DNA of 64,000 nt from Halapricum hydrolyticum (GTDB lineage: Archaea > Halobacteriota > Halobacteria > Halobacteriales > Haloarculaceae). The DNA lies in contig NZ_JAOPKC010000002.1 of assembly GCF_025517535.1 (NCBI RefSeq), positions 124,001 to 188,000 on the forward strand, read 5' to 3'. Under the pieces are notes generated by a model that searched no databases, was not told the DNA's origin, and worked only from the letters and a program-made list of their open reading frames with translations. Shown here in pieces: positions 51,806 through 61,095 of the stretch (position 1 is the stretch's first letter; every line of letters starts with the position of its first letter). A program made the translations under genes and the position numbers.

Positions 51806-51973
51806 ATGGCAGACCTAATCGTCAAAGCCGCTGTCAAGGAAGCGCTCAATGACATGAATGTTGCCTCGGACTTTTACGATGCCCTCGACGAGGAAGTCGA
51901 CGAGCTGCTCGAAGACGCCGCTCGTCGCGCCGAGGCTAACGACCGCAAGACGGTCCAGCCGCGCGACCTGTAA
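51806..51973 (+). CDS. Small DUF1931/histone-fold-like protein
   Basis: The 55-residue protein starts MADLIVKAAVKEALNDMNVA and ends RKTVQPRDL. The pattern of alternating helices with a final KTVQPRDL is that of the half-histone-like DUF1931 family found throughout haloarchaea. It would be cytoplasmic, and DNA binding is possible but not shown. The longer upstream frame is rejected because it runs through the repeat element. Confidence 0.8.
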   Translation: MADLIVKAAVKEALNDMNVASDFYDALDEEVDELLEDAARRAEANDRKTVQPRDL

Positions 51974-52036
51974 GTCGCCACATCGGACCTCGTTTTTTCG
52001 GCGTGCTGGTTCCCCAGCGATAGCTCTCGCTCCGTA

Positions 52037-52141
52037 TCACCGACCGTCGTCGTGGACGTACTCGAGTGCCCGGTAATACTGTTCTCTGTCGACGCGCTGC
52101 TCTAGTTGCTCGAGTCGCTCGCTTACTCGCTCCGGAGTCAT
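52037..52141 (-). CDS. Possible 34-residue helical small protein
   Basis: The frame MTPERVSERLEQLEQRVDRE continues to VHDDGR and has a coiled-coil-like heptad pattern and haloarchaeal composition. Upstream on the minus strand is an AT-rich TATAATTTTCTATAATG stretch about 10-30 bases away. I recognise no family. Confidence 0.45.
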   Translation of the reverse strand: MTPERVSERLEQLEQRVDREQYYRALEYVHDDGR

Positions 52142-52233
52142 ATCAATACATTCATTATAGAAAATTATAGTTTTTGCGGCCCCACGCCACAACGGCGATG
52201 TCAGGGGCTGACCTCCCCCTACTCGACACAGGC

Positions 52234-52291
52234 CGACAGCAACCGTCGGAATCGACACGGGTCGACAGCAACCGTCGGAATCGACACGGGT
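52234..52291. repeat. 29-bp tandem repeat, two exact units
   Basis: Units 52234-52262 and 52263-52291 are identical. Each begins CGACAGCAACCGTCGG, which itself holds the inverted repeat CCGAC/GTCGG when read with the flanking base. A degenerate partial unit follows at 52292. The array ends about 20-25 bases before the probable promoter of the isoaspartyl peptidase gene. Confidence 0.85.
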
Positions 52292-52340
52292 CGACAACAG
52301 TCGTTGGATAATTAAGACAGTTGGACGGAAACACGATAGC

Positions 52341-53192
52341 ATGGACGTGATCGTACATGGTGGGGCAGGCTCCCAACCGGACCGGCCGTCCGAGAGACGA
52401 TCGGCGCTTAAAACGGCGGCCAGACGCGGTTCGGCGGCCGCGTCTCCCGTAGACGCGGTCGTCGCCGCTGTCCGCTGGCTGGAGTCGGCGCCGGAGTTCA
52501 ACGCGGGCGTCGGGAGCGCCGTCCAGAGCGACGGGACGATCAGAACGGACGCGGGAATCATGACCGGACGTGGCTCGGCAGGTGCGGCCTGTTCGATGCC
52601 CGGCGTCGAACACGCTGTGGAGGTCGCGCGCGTCGTCATGGCCTCGACACCACACGTCCTGCTGGCCGGCGAGCACGCCGTCGATCTGGCAGCGTCGTTC
52701 GGGATCGAGACGCACGTCGACCTCTGGACCGAGCGCACTCGGGAGCGCTGGAACGAGGTCGAACCACCGATGACGGGAACTGGCGACCAGCTCGCCTGGG
52801 TCCGGGACCATTTCACGGGACACGACACGGTCGGCGCTGTCGCGACGGACGGCGAACGCGTCGCGACCGCGACCTCGACCGGTGGCCGGTGGTTCGCGCT
52901 GGCCGGCCGGGTCGGCGACGTCCCCCAGATCGGAGCAGGCTTCTACGCGAGCGAAGCCGGCGGAGCCAGCGCCACCGGTGCCGGGGAAGACATCGCTCGC
53001 GAGACGCTGGCCAGACGCGCTATTCATCGTCTCGAAGAGGGGGCGGACCCGCAGACTGCCGCCGACCGAACGATCGCCGAGTTCGACGACACCCACGACA
53101 GCGTCGCCGGCGTGATCGTGATGGACACAGACGGCAACGCCGGACGTGCTCACTGCGGTGAGTCGATGCAGACCGCGAGAGACAGTTTCTGA
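52341..53192 (+). CDS. Isoaspartyl peptidase/L-asparaginase (Ntn hydrolase, plant type)
   Basis: The 283-residue protein has the N-terminal IVHGGAGS motif and a GVGSAVQSDGTIRTDAGIMTG loop. The autocleavage site is HDTVGAVATD, where the Thr becomes the new N-terminal nucleophile of the beta subunit. STGGRWFALAGRVGDVPQIGAG follows. It would remove isoaspartyl dipeptides or asparagine in the cytoplasm. The stop codon is followed within 2 bases by repeat element R copy C. Confidence 0.9.
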   Translation: MDVIVHGGAGSQPDRPSERRSALKTAARRGSAAASPVDAVVAAVRWLESAPEFNAGVGSAVQSDGTIRTDAGIMTGRGSAGAACSMPGVEHAVEVARVVMASTPHVLLAGEHAVDLAASFGIETHVDLWTERTRERWNEVEPPMTGTGDQLAWVRDHFTGHDTVGAVATDGERVATATSTGGRWFALAGRVGDVPQIGAGFYASEAGGASATGAGEDIARETLARRAIHRLEEGADPQTAADRTIAEFDDTHDSVAGVIVMDTDGNAGRAHCGESMQTARDSF

Positions 53193-53193
53193 G

Positions 53194-53271
53194 AGTGGCT
53201 GTTGTAAGTCTGTTCCTGGTCGATCGCCCGGTGACGGGCGATTGTACCGGTCGATCGCTACAGCAGTCACT
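53194..53271. repeat. Palindromic intergenic element, family R copy C
   Basis: Outer arm AGTGGCTGTTGTA (53194-53206) pairs with TACAGCAGTCACT (53259-53271) with two G-T-type differences. The inner stem ATCGCCC (53223-53229) pairs with GGGCGAT (53236-53242). It shares the left word GTCTGTTCC with copy A and TTGTACCGGT with copy B. It could also act as the terminator of the peptidase gene. Confidence 0.6.
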
Positions 53272-53348
53272 GTGATGCGACACGAATACGGACGGCAGCG
53301 AAAGCGGAACACAAACGCTTTCGGTCGCGCGGATCGAACGCTTTCGAC

Positions 53349-54245
53349 ATGAGTGAGGTCGACCTGACGAGCGAACAGTACGAGAAGTGTCGCGAGGCCG
53401 GCGAGATCCTCGCGGAGGTACGCGACGAGGCCGCCGAGATGGTCGAAGTCGGTGCGTCCCACCTCGAAGTCGCCGAGTGGGCTGAAGACCGTATCCGCGA
53501 ACTCGGCGGGGAACCCGCGTTCCCGGTGAACATCTCGATCGACGAGGAGGCCGCTCACGCGACGCCGAGCATCGACGACGACAGTACCTTCGGAGAGGAG
53601 ATGGTCAACCTCGACATCGGCGTCCACGTCGACGGCTGGCTGGCCGACACGGCCGTCACGGTCGACCTCTCCGGCCACGACGAACTGGCGCGAGCGTCCG
53701 AGGAAGCGCTCGACGCCGCCATCGAACTGGTCGAACCCGGCGTCGAGACCGGCGAAATCGGCGCGGCCGTCGAGGAAGTCATCGACGGGTACGGCTTCAA
53801 CCCCGTCGTGAACCTGACCGGCCACGGACTGGGCCACTGGGAGCAGCACACGACGCCGAACATCCCGAACCGTGCAGTCTCACATAGCACGACCCTCGAT
53901 ATCGGCGACGTGGTAGCGATCGAACCGTTCGCGACCGACGGAAGCGGCAAGGTCAGCGAAGGCGGCGACGAGGAGATCTTCGCCCTGGACAGTGAGGGAT
54001 CGGTCAGAGACCGGACGGCACGCAAGGCACTCAATCAGATCGTCGAGGAGTTCAAGACGCTCCCGTTCGCCACCCGATGGCTCGACGTCTCCCGGCCGAA
54101 GATGGCGCTGCGCCGTCTCAAACAGCAGGGGATCGTCCACGGCTATCCTGTGCTGAAAGAGGACGACGGATACTACGTCAGTCAGAAAGAACACACGATC
54201 ATCGTCACCGAAGACGGCTGTGAAGTGACGACACGATCACGGTAA
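53349..54245 (+). CDS. map: Methionine aminopeptidase, type II
   Basis: The 298-residue pita-bread metalloenzyme removes the initiator methionine. Metal ligands and motifs are visible as VNLDIGVHVDGWLADTAVT, NLTGHGLGHWEQH, IEPFATDGSG and the C-terminal KEHTIIVTEDGCEVTT. The helical insert before the last strands (RKALNQIVEEFKTLPFATRW) identifies the archaeal/eukaryotic type II form. Confidence 0.96.
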   Translation: MSEVDLTSEQYEKCREAGEILAEVRDEAAEMVEVGASHLEVAEWAEDRIRELGGEPAFPVNISIDEEAAHATPSIDDDSTFGEEMVNLDIGVHVDGWLADTAVTVDLSGHDELARASEEALDAAIELVEPGVETGEIGAAVEEVIDGYGFNPVVNLTGHGLGHWEQHTTPNIPNRAVSHSTTLDIGDVVAIEPFATDGSGKVSEGGDEEIFALDSEGSVRDRTARKALNQIVEEFKTLPFATRWLDVSRPKMALRRLKQQGIVHGYPVLKEDDGYYVSQKEHTIIVTEDGCEVTTRSR

Positions 54246-54260
54246 TCGGCCCCGTCGACT

Positions 54261-54461
54261 CTAGATGTTGTTCATCCGCACGGCCGTCTGCTCGCCACAG
54301 GCGAGACACTCCGTGACACGATAGGGCTCGCGCGAGAACTCCGCGTTGTCGGATCGATCGCTCTCTGTCACGAGTTGCAGTGTGATAGAGTGAACCGTTT
54401 CCCGCCCACAGTGCTCACAGAACTCGGATCGCTCGGTGCGTGCCCCCGCTTGCGTTGCCAT
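54261..54461 (-). CDS. Small zinc beta-ribbon protein (DUF7835-like)
   Basis: The 66-residue protein has two CxxC pairs, CEHCGRETVHSI and VTECLACGEQTA, which predict a single zinc ribbon. It is convergent with map. It belongs to a small haloarchaeal family with no known role, for which I recall the label DUF7835. Confidence 0.75.
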   Translation of the reverse strand: MATQAGARTERSEFCEHCGRETVHSITLQLVTESDRSDNAEFSREPYRVTECLACGEQTAVRMNNI

Positions 54462-54699
54462 CGTAGTTGCCAGTTCCGCTGTGAGGGGTATAAAAACGAT
54501 CGACTGTTCCGCACTGTTTACGACGTAACCACCAGACAGAAACCGGACCGATAGTTACCGGCTGAGAGATCCGGAAACCGTTTATCGCTCTCCCATATCC
54601 CGTTTGGACGAGATTGCTGAGAAAACGGCCGACAGGTTTAAATATCCGGTTCGATCGCCGAGCGGCACGCATATCCGTCGGGCTGCCGGAGCGACACAC

Positions 54700-55260
54700 A
54701 TGGAGCAGGTGTTCGCGCCGTGGCGGATCGAGTGGGTGAAACGCCCGCACGACGACCCCGACGTCGACGAGTGCGTGTTCTGTGAACTGCCGACCCTGGG
54801 AGACGACCGAGGGTACCATCTGGTCGCCCGGAGTGACCACGCCTACGTCCTGTTGAATAACTACCCGTACAATCCGGGTCACGCGATGGTGATCCCCTAC
54901 GAACACACGGGCGCGTACGAGAAGCTGGATCCCGAGGTACTGTTCGATCACGCCAGACTGCAACAGCGAACCGTCGAGGCGATCGAGACGGCGCTCGACC
55001 CCGACGGGCTGAACGTCGGAATGAACCTCGGCGGGAGTGCTGCCGGCGGCTCGATCGACGACCACCTCCACACCCACGTCGTTCCACGCTGGGACGGCGA
55101 CGCGAGCTTCATGACCGTCATCGCCGAAACGAAAGTCATCGTCGAGGCTATCGAAGACACCTACGACCGGTTACACGAGGCGTTCGCCGCACAGGAAGGC
55201 GCGACCGTTCCGGCAGAGGGTGGGGCCGTCGAGATCGAGACGACGTCGAAGCCGATTTGA
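54700..55260 (+). CDS. HIT-family nucleotide hydrolase/transferase
   Basis: The protein has 186 residues from MEQVFAPWRIEWVKRP. An N-terminal zinc-type CVFCELP pair, LLNNYPYNPGHAMVIPY and the histidine triad DDHLHTHVVPRW are present. It probably hydrolyses or transfers nucleoside phosphates, as in the Ap4A phosphorylase-like branch of the family. The longer upstream frame is rejected in favour of this ATG. Confidence 0.9.
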   Translation: MEQVFAPWRIEWVKRPHDDPDVDECVFCELPTLGDDRGYHLVARSDHAYVLLNNYPYNPGHAMVIPYEHTGAYEKLDPEVLFDHARLQQRTVEAIETALDPDGLNVGMNLGGSAAGGSIDDHLHTHVVPRWDGDASFMTVIAETKVIVEAIEDTYDRLHEAFAAQEGATVPAEGGAVEIETTSKPI

Positions 55261-55284
55261 TCGTCCGCCTCGAAGCCGGCACCG

Positions 55285-56211
55285 ATGTCGACGTCCCGTC
55301 GGACAGCGTTGCGCCGAGTCGGGCTACTCGTGCTCGTGATCAACGCGGGCCTGGTGCTCGCGAAGGGAGCCGTCTGGTGGTACACGGGCAGTCTGGCGGT
55401 CCAGTCGGAGGCCGTCAACAGTCTCGCGGATACCGTCTACAGCGTCGTCACGGTCGGCGGTCTCTACCTGACGACCCAGCCCCCCGACTTCGAGCATCCA
55501 CACGGGCACGAGCGGATCGAACCGTTCGTCTCCCTGTTCGTCGCGCTTGGTGTCTTCGCGGCCGGGATCGGTGTCCTCTACCAGGCCGCCCGGACGGCTC
55601 TGACCGGCGACGTCTCCGTCACGCGTAACTTCGCAGCGGTCGCCGTGCTCGCGGGTACTGTCGTCGTCAAGTACGGTCTCTATCGGTACGTCATCGCTGT
55701 CGGTCGGGAACACAGTTCCCCAGCGTTACGGGCCACCGCGATCGATAACCGTGCGGACGTTCTCACCGCGAGCGCGGCGCTCGTCGGGGTCGTCGGTGCC
55801 ACGCTGGGGTATCCGCTGCTCGACCCGATCGCCGCGTTCGTCGTTGCGTTCGGGATCCTCTACACCGGCGTCGAGATCGTCCAGGACAACGTCAATTACC
55901 TGGTCGGCCGGGCACCGCCGGCGGATCTCCGCAAGCGGATCGTCCGACGCGCGCTCGCACACCCCGACGTAGAAGGGGCACACGACGTGATCGCCCATTA
56001 CGTCGGCCCCGAAATCGACGTGAGCCTCCACATTGAGGTCGAGGGCGACCGCACACTCCGGGAGGCCCACGACATCGAGACGGCCGTTATCCAGTCGATC
56101 CAGGCGCTGCCGGAAGTCGACGACGTGTTCGTCCACGTCGATCCGAAAGAACTCGGCGAGTGGAAAGACGACGAGGAAGTCAATCGGCTGGTCGAGCCGG
56201 GGGAGGAGTGA
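55285..56211 (+). CDS. Cation diffusion facilitator (CDF) family transporter
   Basis: The 308-residue protein has six transmembrane segments plus a C-terminal cytoplasmic ferredoxin-like domain (from about 215). The membrane metal site reads NSLAD in TM2 (Asn45, Asp49) and DNRAD in TM5 (Asp154, Asp158), not the HxxxD of zinc exporters. That suggests iron or manganese. A cytoplasmic HPHGHE loop is also present. It follows the HIT gene by 24 bases. Confidence 0.9.
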   Translation: MSTSRRTALRRVGLLVLVINAGLVLAKGAVWWYTGSLAVQSEAVNSLADTVYSVVTVGGLYLTTQPPDFEHPHGHERIEPFVSLFVALGVFAAGIGVLYQAARTALTGDVSVTRNFAAVAVLAGTVVVKYGLYRYVIAVGREHSSPALRATAIDNRADVLTASAALVGVVGATLGYPLLDPIAAFVVAFGILYTGVEIVQDNVNYLVGRAPPADLRKRIVRRALAHPDVEGAHDVIAHYVGPEIDVSLHIEVEGDRTLREAHDIETAVIQSIQALPEVDDVFVHVDPKELGEWKDDEEVNRLVEPGEE

Positions 56212-56307
56212 CGGCCGGTCACGACGCGTGGCTCGGCCCGCCAGGACGGCTGACCGACCGGTCAGGATTTCGCAAAAACTAAACACGCAAGCGCGAGACG
56301 GACAGGC

Positions 56308-57519
56308 GTGAGCGAGGGGACGAGACTCGCGGACGCGGACTGGAAACACCGGGTGTTGATCTGGAAGTTCTACCTCTACCGGGCGACGCTTTCGGAGGGA
56401 TTCATCTACCCGATTATCACGCTCTATCTCCTCGCGCGGGGGCTGAGCGATGGGGACGTCGGACTGGTCAACGGGCTCTTTTTCGCCGGCGTGGTCGGAG
56501 CGGAGATCCCGACGGGTTACGTCGGCGACAAGATCGGGCGGCGAAACAGCCTGATAATCAGCACGCTCATGATGTCGGTGTCGATGTTCGCGTTCACGGT
56601 CTCCGGATCAGTACTTTCGTTCGCGGTAGTGTACGTCTTCTGGGGGGTCGCGCTGACGTTCCGCTCGGGGACTGGGTCGGCGTACCTCTACGACACGCTT
56701 GACGAGCGGCTAGACACCGACGAGTACGCGAAGATCACCGGCCGCGGTGGGGCAGCGTTTCTCGTCACCTCCGCAGTCACCTCGGTCGTCGGCGGCGTCC
56801 TCTATGGGATCGACCATCGGATCCCCTTTGTCGCCGCCGGCCTCGTCACCGGATCAGGTGCGCTCGTGTTGCTCACCATGCCCGAGACCGAGCAGTACGC
56901 CAAGGGCGACGGCGGCAGCGCGTTCTCGGCACGCGACGCCGTCGAGACCGTCCGCGAGAAGTTCCTCGCGCCGGAGCTCCGGCGGTTCATCGCCTACACC
57001 GCGCTCCTTCTGTCGGTCCCGGAACTGGCTGACCTGTACATCCAGCCGATCGTCGTCGCGGCAGGCGTTCCCGAGCAGTCGCTCGGGTTGCTGTACGCCG
57101 GCTTCATGCTCGTGACGGCGGTCGCCTCCTACAACATCGATCGCGTTCGCCGGCGGGTCGGGATCGAAGGCTGGTTCGCGGCCGCACCGCTTCTGATGGC
57201 GGCCGTGCTCGCCGGCATGCTCGTCGAACCCTGGCTCGCGATTCCGGGCTTCATCGGCATGCGGATCGTCAAGAGTCTCTCGTATGCCTTCCGCGGGCAG
57301 CACCTCAACGATCACCTACCCTCTCTCGGACGGGCAACCGTCCTCTCGACGGCGTCGATGGTCTATGGCGTTTCGTTTATTGTCTTCCGCATCGGCGGCG
57401 GTTCGCTCGCGGAAGCGTTCGGACCGAAACTCGCGATCGTCGGCCTCGCTGTGGGAGTCGCGGTGCTGACACAGTTGCTCCGGATCAGCGGCGACATCGT
57501 CGTCAGACCAGAAACGTAG
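56308..57519 (+). CDS. Major facilitator superfamily transporter
   Basis: The 403-residue protein from a GTG start has 12 transmembrane segments. The MFS loop motif between TM2 and TM3 is GYVGDKIGRRNSLI. The substrate cannot be told. No in-frame ATG lies near the N-terminus, so GTG is chosen. Confidence 0.85.
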   Translation: MSEGTRLADADWKHRVLIWKFYLYRATLSEGFIYPIITLYLLARGLSDGDVGLVNGLFFAGVVGAEIPTGYVGDKIGRRNSLIISTLMMSVSMFAFTVSGSVLSFAVVYVFWGVALTFRSGTGSAYLYDTLDERLDTDEYAKITGRGGAAFLVTSAVTSVVGGVLYGIDHRIPFVAAGLVTGSGALVLLTMPETEQYAKGDGGSAFSARDAVETVREKFLAPELRRFIAYTALLLSVPELADLYIQPIVVAAGVPEQSLGLLYAGFMLVTAVASYNIDRVRRRVGIEGWFAAAPLLMAAVLAGMLVEPWLAIPGFIGMRIVKSLSYAFRGQHLNDHLPSLGRATVLSTASMVYGVSFIVFRIGGGSLAEAFGPKLAIVGLAVGVAVLTQLLRISGDIVVRPET

Positions 57520-57550
57520 TGGTTGGCGCAACAATCGAGAATGACGGTGG

Positions 57551-57560
57551 AATTATACGT
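57551..57560 (+). promoter_or_regulatory. TATA-like promoter of the histidine kinase gene
   Basis: GAATTATACG lies 22-31 bases before the ATG at 57582, in the usual leaderless position. Confidence 0.4.
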
Positions 57561-57581
57561 TTTGAGCGTATCTAGGGGTGC

Positions 57582-59789
57582 ATGGGCGCGCCGCTCCGGG
57601 TGCTCGCGGTCGAACCCGAGGATCTGACCCCGAGCGCGGTGTCACTCTCGCAGATCGACGGCCGACTGGAAGTCGACGTCGAATTCACCCCGGAGCGTGC
57701 GCTTGAGGCGCTCAAGGAGCGGTCGTTCGACTGTGTCCTCAGTGCGTACGACCTCCCGGACAGCGATGGAGTCGAGTTCCTCTCGATGCTCAGAGATGTC
57801 TATCCAGACGTTCCGGTCGTGTTCTATCCGGCTCGCGGGTCCGAGCGCCTCGCGAGCGACGCGCTCGCGGCCGGCGCGACGGACTATTTGCCGCGGCGCG
57901 ACGAAGCGATCCATCTTTCGAAGGTCGCCGATCGACTCCAGAAGGTCTGCCAGCACTACCGCGGGCAACGGGAGCAGCGAGCGATCGCCCAGCGCTACGA
58001 GACGCTGCTGGAAGACATCTCGGAGACGGTGTTCGTCACTGACGACGATGGGGCATTCACGTACGTCTGCCCGAACACCAGTCACGTGTTCGGCTACACG
58101 GCAGACGAAGTGAGCGATCTCGGAACGGTCGACGCGCTGTTCGAAGAGTCGCTGTTCGATCAGGAGACACTGGAGAATCGCGGTGAGATCGAAAACATCG
58201 AGACGGAAATCACGGGCGCGACGGGCGACCGCCGGACAGTGCTGGTGAGCGTAAAGCGAGTCGACGCCGAGGACGGGACGACGCTCTACACGGTGCGAGA
58301 CGTCACCGAGCGCGAGCGCCGCAAGCGCGAGTTGCGCCAGTACGAGCGGATGATCAACACGATGCAGGAGTCAGCCTGTATCTACGACGAAGACGCTCGT
58401 TTCAAGGTCGTCAACGAGTACCTGGCCGAGTTCTACGATACGGCTCGGGATGATCTCGTCGGCAAAAAGAGCAACCTCGTTCCCAAAATCAACGCGCAGT
58501 ACGACGGCGATGCGTTCGGTGAACTGTTTACCGGCGAGCGCACGGAGCTCTCGGGGGAAGTCGCCGGGGAGTTCCCGACCGCCGGCTATCAGGTACTCGA
58601 CTACCGGCTGACACCGCTGACCGTCGATGGCGAGGTCGAAGGCGTCGTCGGCGTAACTCGCGAAGTGACCGAACAGCGTGAGTACGAACAGCAACTCGAA
58701 GAGACCAACGCGCTGCTTTCGGCGCTGTTCGAGGCGCTGCCGGTGGGTGTGCTCGCCGAGGACGAATCGCGCCGCGTGCTCGCGGCGAACGAGCGGTTTT
58801 TCGAGTTGTTCGACATGCCCGGAGGGCCGGATGACGTCATCGGTGTGGACTGCGAGCGACTGGCTGAAGAGGCAAGAGACATATTCGTAGACGAGGCGGA
58901 ATTTCTCGAGGGGATCGACGAACGTATCGACGCACGCGACCCCGTCGACAGCGAAGAGCTGGTGCTGGAAGACGAGCGCACGTTCGCACGGAGCTATCGA
59001 CCGCTCGAACTACCCGACAGCGACGGTCACCTGTGGATGTATCGCGACGTCACCGAGCAGAAAGAGCGCGAGCAGACGCTCCGGCGCGAGCGCGACCGGC
59101 TCGACGAGTTCGCAAGCGTCGTCAGCCACGACCTCCGAAACCCGCTTCACGTCGCCCGTGGGCAACTTGAGTTGGCCAGCGAGGACTGTGACAGCGAGCA
59201 CCACGAGACCGTCGTGGAGGCGCTCGACCGAATGAGCACCCTGATCGACGACCTGCTGATGCTGGCCCGAGAGGGCGAGCAAGTGAGCGAGCGCGAACCC
59301 ATCGATCTGGCAACGCTCGTCGAGAGTTGCTGGCAAAACGTCGAAACGAACAGCGCGACCATGCAAGTCGCGATCGACCGGACCGTCAGCGCCGACCGCA
59401 ATCGACTTCGACAGCTGTTCGAGAACCTGTTCAGAAACGCTGTCGAACACGGGTCGACAGAGCCCGATACTGACACTCACTGGGGTGGCCTCGTGCGTGG
59501 CTCCACGGATACCGACGCCCAGGCCGGCCAGGATGTCCCACGCCAGGGCGTCACGATCACGGTCGGAGAACTGGCAGACGGCTTCTACGTCGCGGACGAT
59601 GGCCCGGGAATCCCGCCGGAAGACCGCGATCGCGTCTTCGAAGTCGGCTACTCGACCATCGACACGGGGACTGGATTCGGGTTGAGTATCGTCGAGCGGG
59701 TCGCCGACGCCCACGGCTGGGACGTCCACGTGACCGAGAGCGAGGCTGGCGGCGCGCGGTTCGAGTTCACCGGCGTCGACTGGGTATGA
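57582..59789 (+). CDS. Cytoplasmic PAS histidine kinase with degenerate receiver domain
   Basis: The 735-residue protein has no transmembrane segment. Residues 1-120 are a receiver-like domain in which the phospho-acceptor position is Ala55 (SAYDLPDSDG) where SDYDLPxxDG is usual. The N-terminal acidic pair and the lysine near the end are also changed. Three PAS domains follow (about 140-250, 265-370 and 385-500). The HisKA domain has SVVSHDLRNPLHVARG (His516). The ATPase domain has NLFRNAVEHG, DDGPGIPPEDR and GTGFGLSIV. It autophosphorylates and signals to an unknown partner. Confidence 0.9.
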   Translation: MGAPLRVLAVEPEDLTPSAVSLSQIDGRLEVDVEFTPERALEALKERSFDCVLSAYDLPDSDGVEFLSMLRDVYPDVPVVFYPARGSERLASDALAAGATDYLPRRDEAIHLSKVADRLQKVCQHYRGQREQRAIAQRYETLLEDISETVFVTDDDGAFTYVCPNTSHVFGYTADEVSDLGTVDALFEESLFDQETLENRGEIENIETEITGATGDRRTVLVSVKRVDAEDGTTLYTVRDVTERERRKRELRQYERMINTMQESACIYDEDARFKVVNEYLAEFYDTARDDLVGKKSNLVPKINAQYDGDAFGELFTGERTELSGEVAGEFPTAGYQVLDYRLTPLTVDGEVEGVVGVTREVTEQREYEQQLEETNALLSALFEALPVGVLAEDESRRVLAANERFFELFDMPGGPDDVIGVDCERLAEEARDIFVDEAEFLEGIDERIDARDPVDSEELVLEDERTFARSYRPLELPDSDGHLWMYRDVTEQKEREQTLRRERDRLDEFASVVSHDLRNPLHVARGQLELASEDCDSEHHETVVEALDRMSTLIDDLLMLAREGEQVSEREPIDLATLVESCWQNVETNSATMQVAIDRTVSADRNRLRQLFENLFRNAVEHGSTEPDTDTHWGGLVRGSTDTDAQAGQDVPRQGVTITVGELADGFYVADDGPGIPPEDRDRVFEVGYSTIDTGTGFGLSIVERVADAHGWDVHVTESEAGGARFEFTGVDWV

Positions 59790-59842
59790 CGAAAATTCGC
59801 CGGAGGCGACAGCCACACCCTTTGTCGGGCCAATCGTCAGGT

Positions 59843-60301
59843 ATGGCACTCTCGCGACGCACGTATCTGGCACTTGTCGGCGGAACTGCTGCCGTCGCCG
59901 GGTGTTCGACCGGCAGTGCGCAAGCGCCGAGCTACGACGCCCCGTCCGTGGCCGTACCCGAGGCGGTCAGTTCGCACCTCTCGGACGCGTCGAACTTCGA
60001 CGGCACGGCACTCGATCTCACTGGCCGTGACGAAGTCGAAGTGGCCGTCGGCGCGGAAGGAAACGCCGGATACAACGCGTACAGCCCGGTGGCGATCCAG
60101 ATCACGCCCGGAACGACGGTCGTCTGGGAGTGGATCCGTGGCAACCACAACGTCATCGATACCGACGGCGCTTTCCAGTCGAACCTGGGAACGGATCTGA
60201 CGTTCGAGCACACGTTCGAGGAACCCGGCACGTACACGTACTACTGTTCTCCGCACGAGAACTACGGCATGAAAGGGGCGGTCGTCGTCGAATCAGAGTG
60301 A
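59843..60301 (+). CDS. hcp: Halocyanin-type blue copper lipoprotein
   Basis: The 152-residue protein has a twin-arginine signal (SRRTYLALVGG) and a lipobox VAGC (Cys20). The plastocyanin fold has copper ligands in GNHNVIDTDG (His) and YYCSPHENYGMKG (Cys, His, Met). It is a membrane-anchored electron carrier on the cell surface. It might donate to or accept from respiratory complexes. Confidence 0.93.
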   Translation: MALSRRTYLALVGGTAAVAGCSTGSAQAPSYDAPSVAVPEAVSSHLSDASNFDGTALDLTGRDEVEVAVGAEGNAGYNAYSPVAIQITPGTTVVWEWIRGNHNVIDTDGAFQSNLGTDLTFEHTFEEPGTYTYYCSPHENYGMKGAVVVESE

Positions 60302-60432
60302 CTGGTGGGCGTTTGTGCTAAGAACGCAAGGGTGACCGTCAGCTCGAGTATCGTCTCCACACACTGGCTGTCGACTGGCGGGCCGGCGACCGAACCGATA
60401 TACAGATACGCCTGTCGATAGAACCGGACAGC

Positions 60433-60942
60433 GTGGTCGACATCGAACCAGCGACGGCCGCCGACCCCGAGGCAATTCGCCCGGTGCTGACGGCGGCGTT
60501 CGAAGACGAGACAGAAGCCGAGCTCGTCGACGTGTTGCGCGAGGAGGACGCGTTGCGCGCCGACTGCTCGTTGCTCGCTCGCGAGGAGGATCCCGTCGGG
60601 TTCGTGGCCGTCTCCGACGCAGAACTCCCGGCCGCCCCCGGCGCGGAGGTCGTCGTCCTCGGTCCCGTCGGGGTCGTCCCGGACCGGCACGGAGAGGGGA
60701 TCGGATCGAAACTCGTGCGCGAAGCCATGCGGTGTTGCGTGCGCGCGGGCTGTACTGCAGTCGTCCTCGAGGGCGATCCCGAGTTCTACGAACAGTTCGG
60801 GTTCGAACCCGCCTCCGCCTACGGACTGGAGAGCGATCTGGACCCGCCGCCGGGAGCGTTCCAGGTCTGGCCGTGTCGGCCGGGCACACTCGAGGGCGTC
60901 AGCGGTGAGGTCCGTCATCCGATCCCGTTCCACGCCCTCTAG
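60433..60942 (+). CDS. GNAT-family N-acetyltransferase
   Basis: The 169-residue protein from a GTG start has the acetyl-CoA binding motif region VGVVPDRHGEGIGSKLVREAM (motif A) and VVLEGDPEFYEQFGFEPAS (YhbS-like motif B). The acceptor substrate is unknown. Confidence 0.82.
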   Translation: MVDIEPATAADPEAIRPVLTAAFEDETEAELVDVLREEDALRADCSLLAREEDPVGFVAVSDAELPAAPGAEVVVLGPVGVVPDRHGEGIGSKLVREAMRCCVRAGCTAVVLEGDPEFYEQFGFEPASAYGLESDLDPPPGAFQVWPCRPGTLEGVSGEVRHPIPFHAL

Positions 60943-61095
60943 TCCGAGAGCGGTGCGCTCTTTTTTCCGCCGCACCAACTGCCGATGGCCGATGACGACT
61001 CGCCGCGGCCCGACGGCTGCGACCTCCGAACCGGCTTCGACACCCGGTGATGACGATCCCTGTGAGTACCGAGGCCAATTTCCATACAAGAAGTG

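Noticed and set aside
52201..52310. CRISPR-like array
   Set aside because: The 29-bp units are directly adjacent without spacers and there are only two, so this is a tandem repeat.
52155..53849. 564-codon minus-strand frame opposite the isoaspartyl peptidase and map
   Set aside because: It is the complement of two conserved genes and runs through the tandem repeat and the R element.
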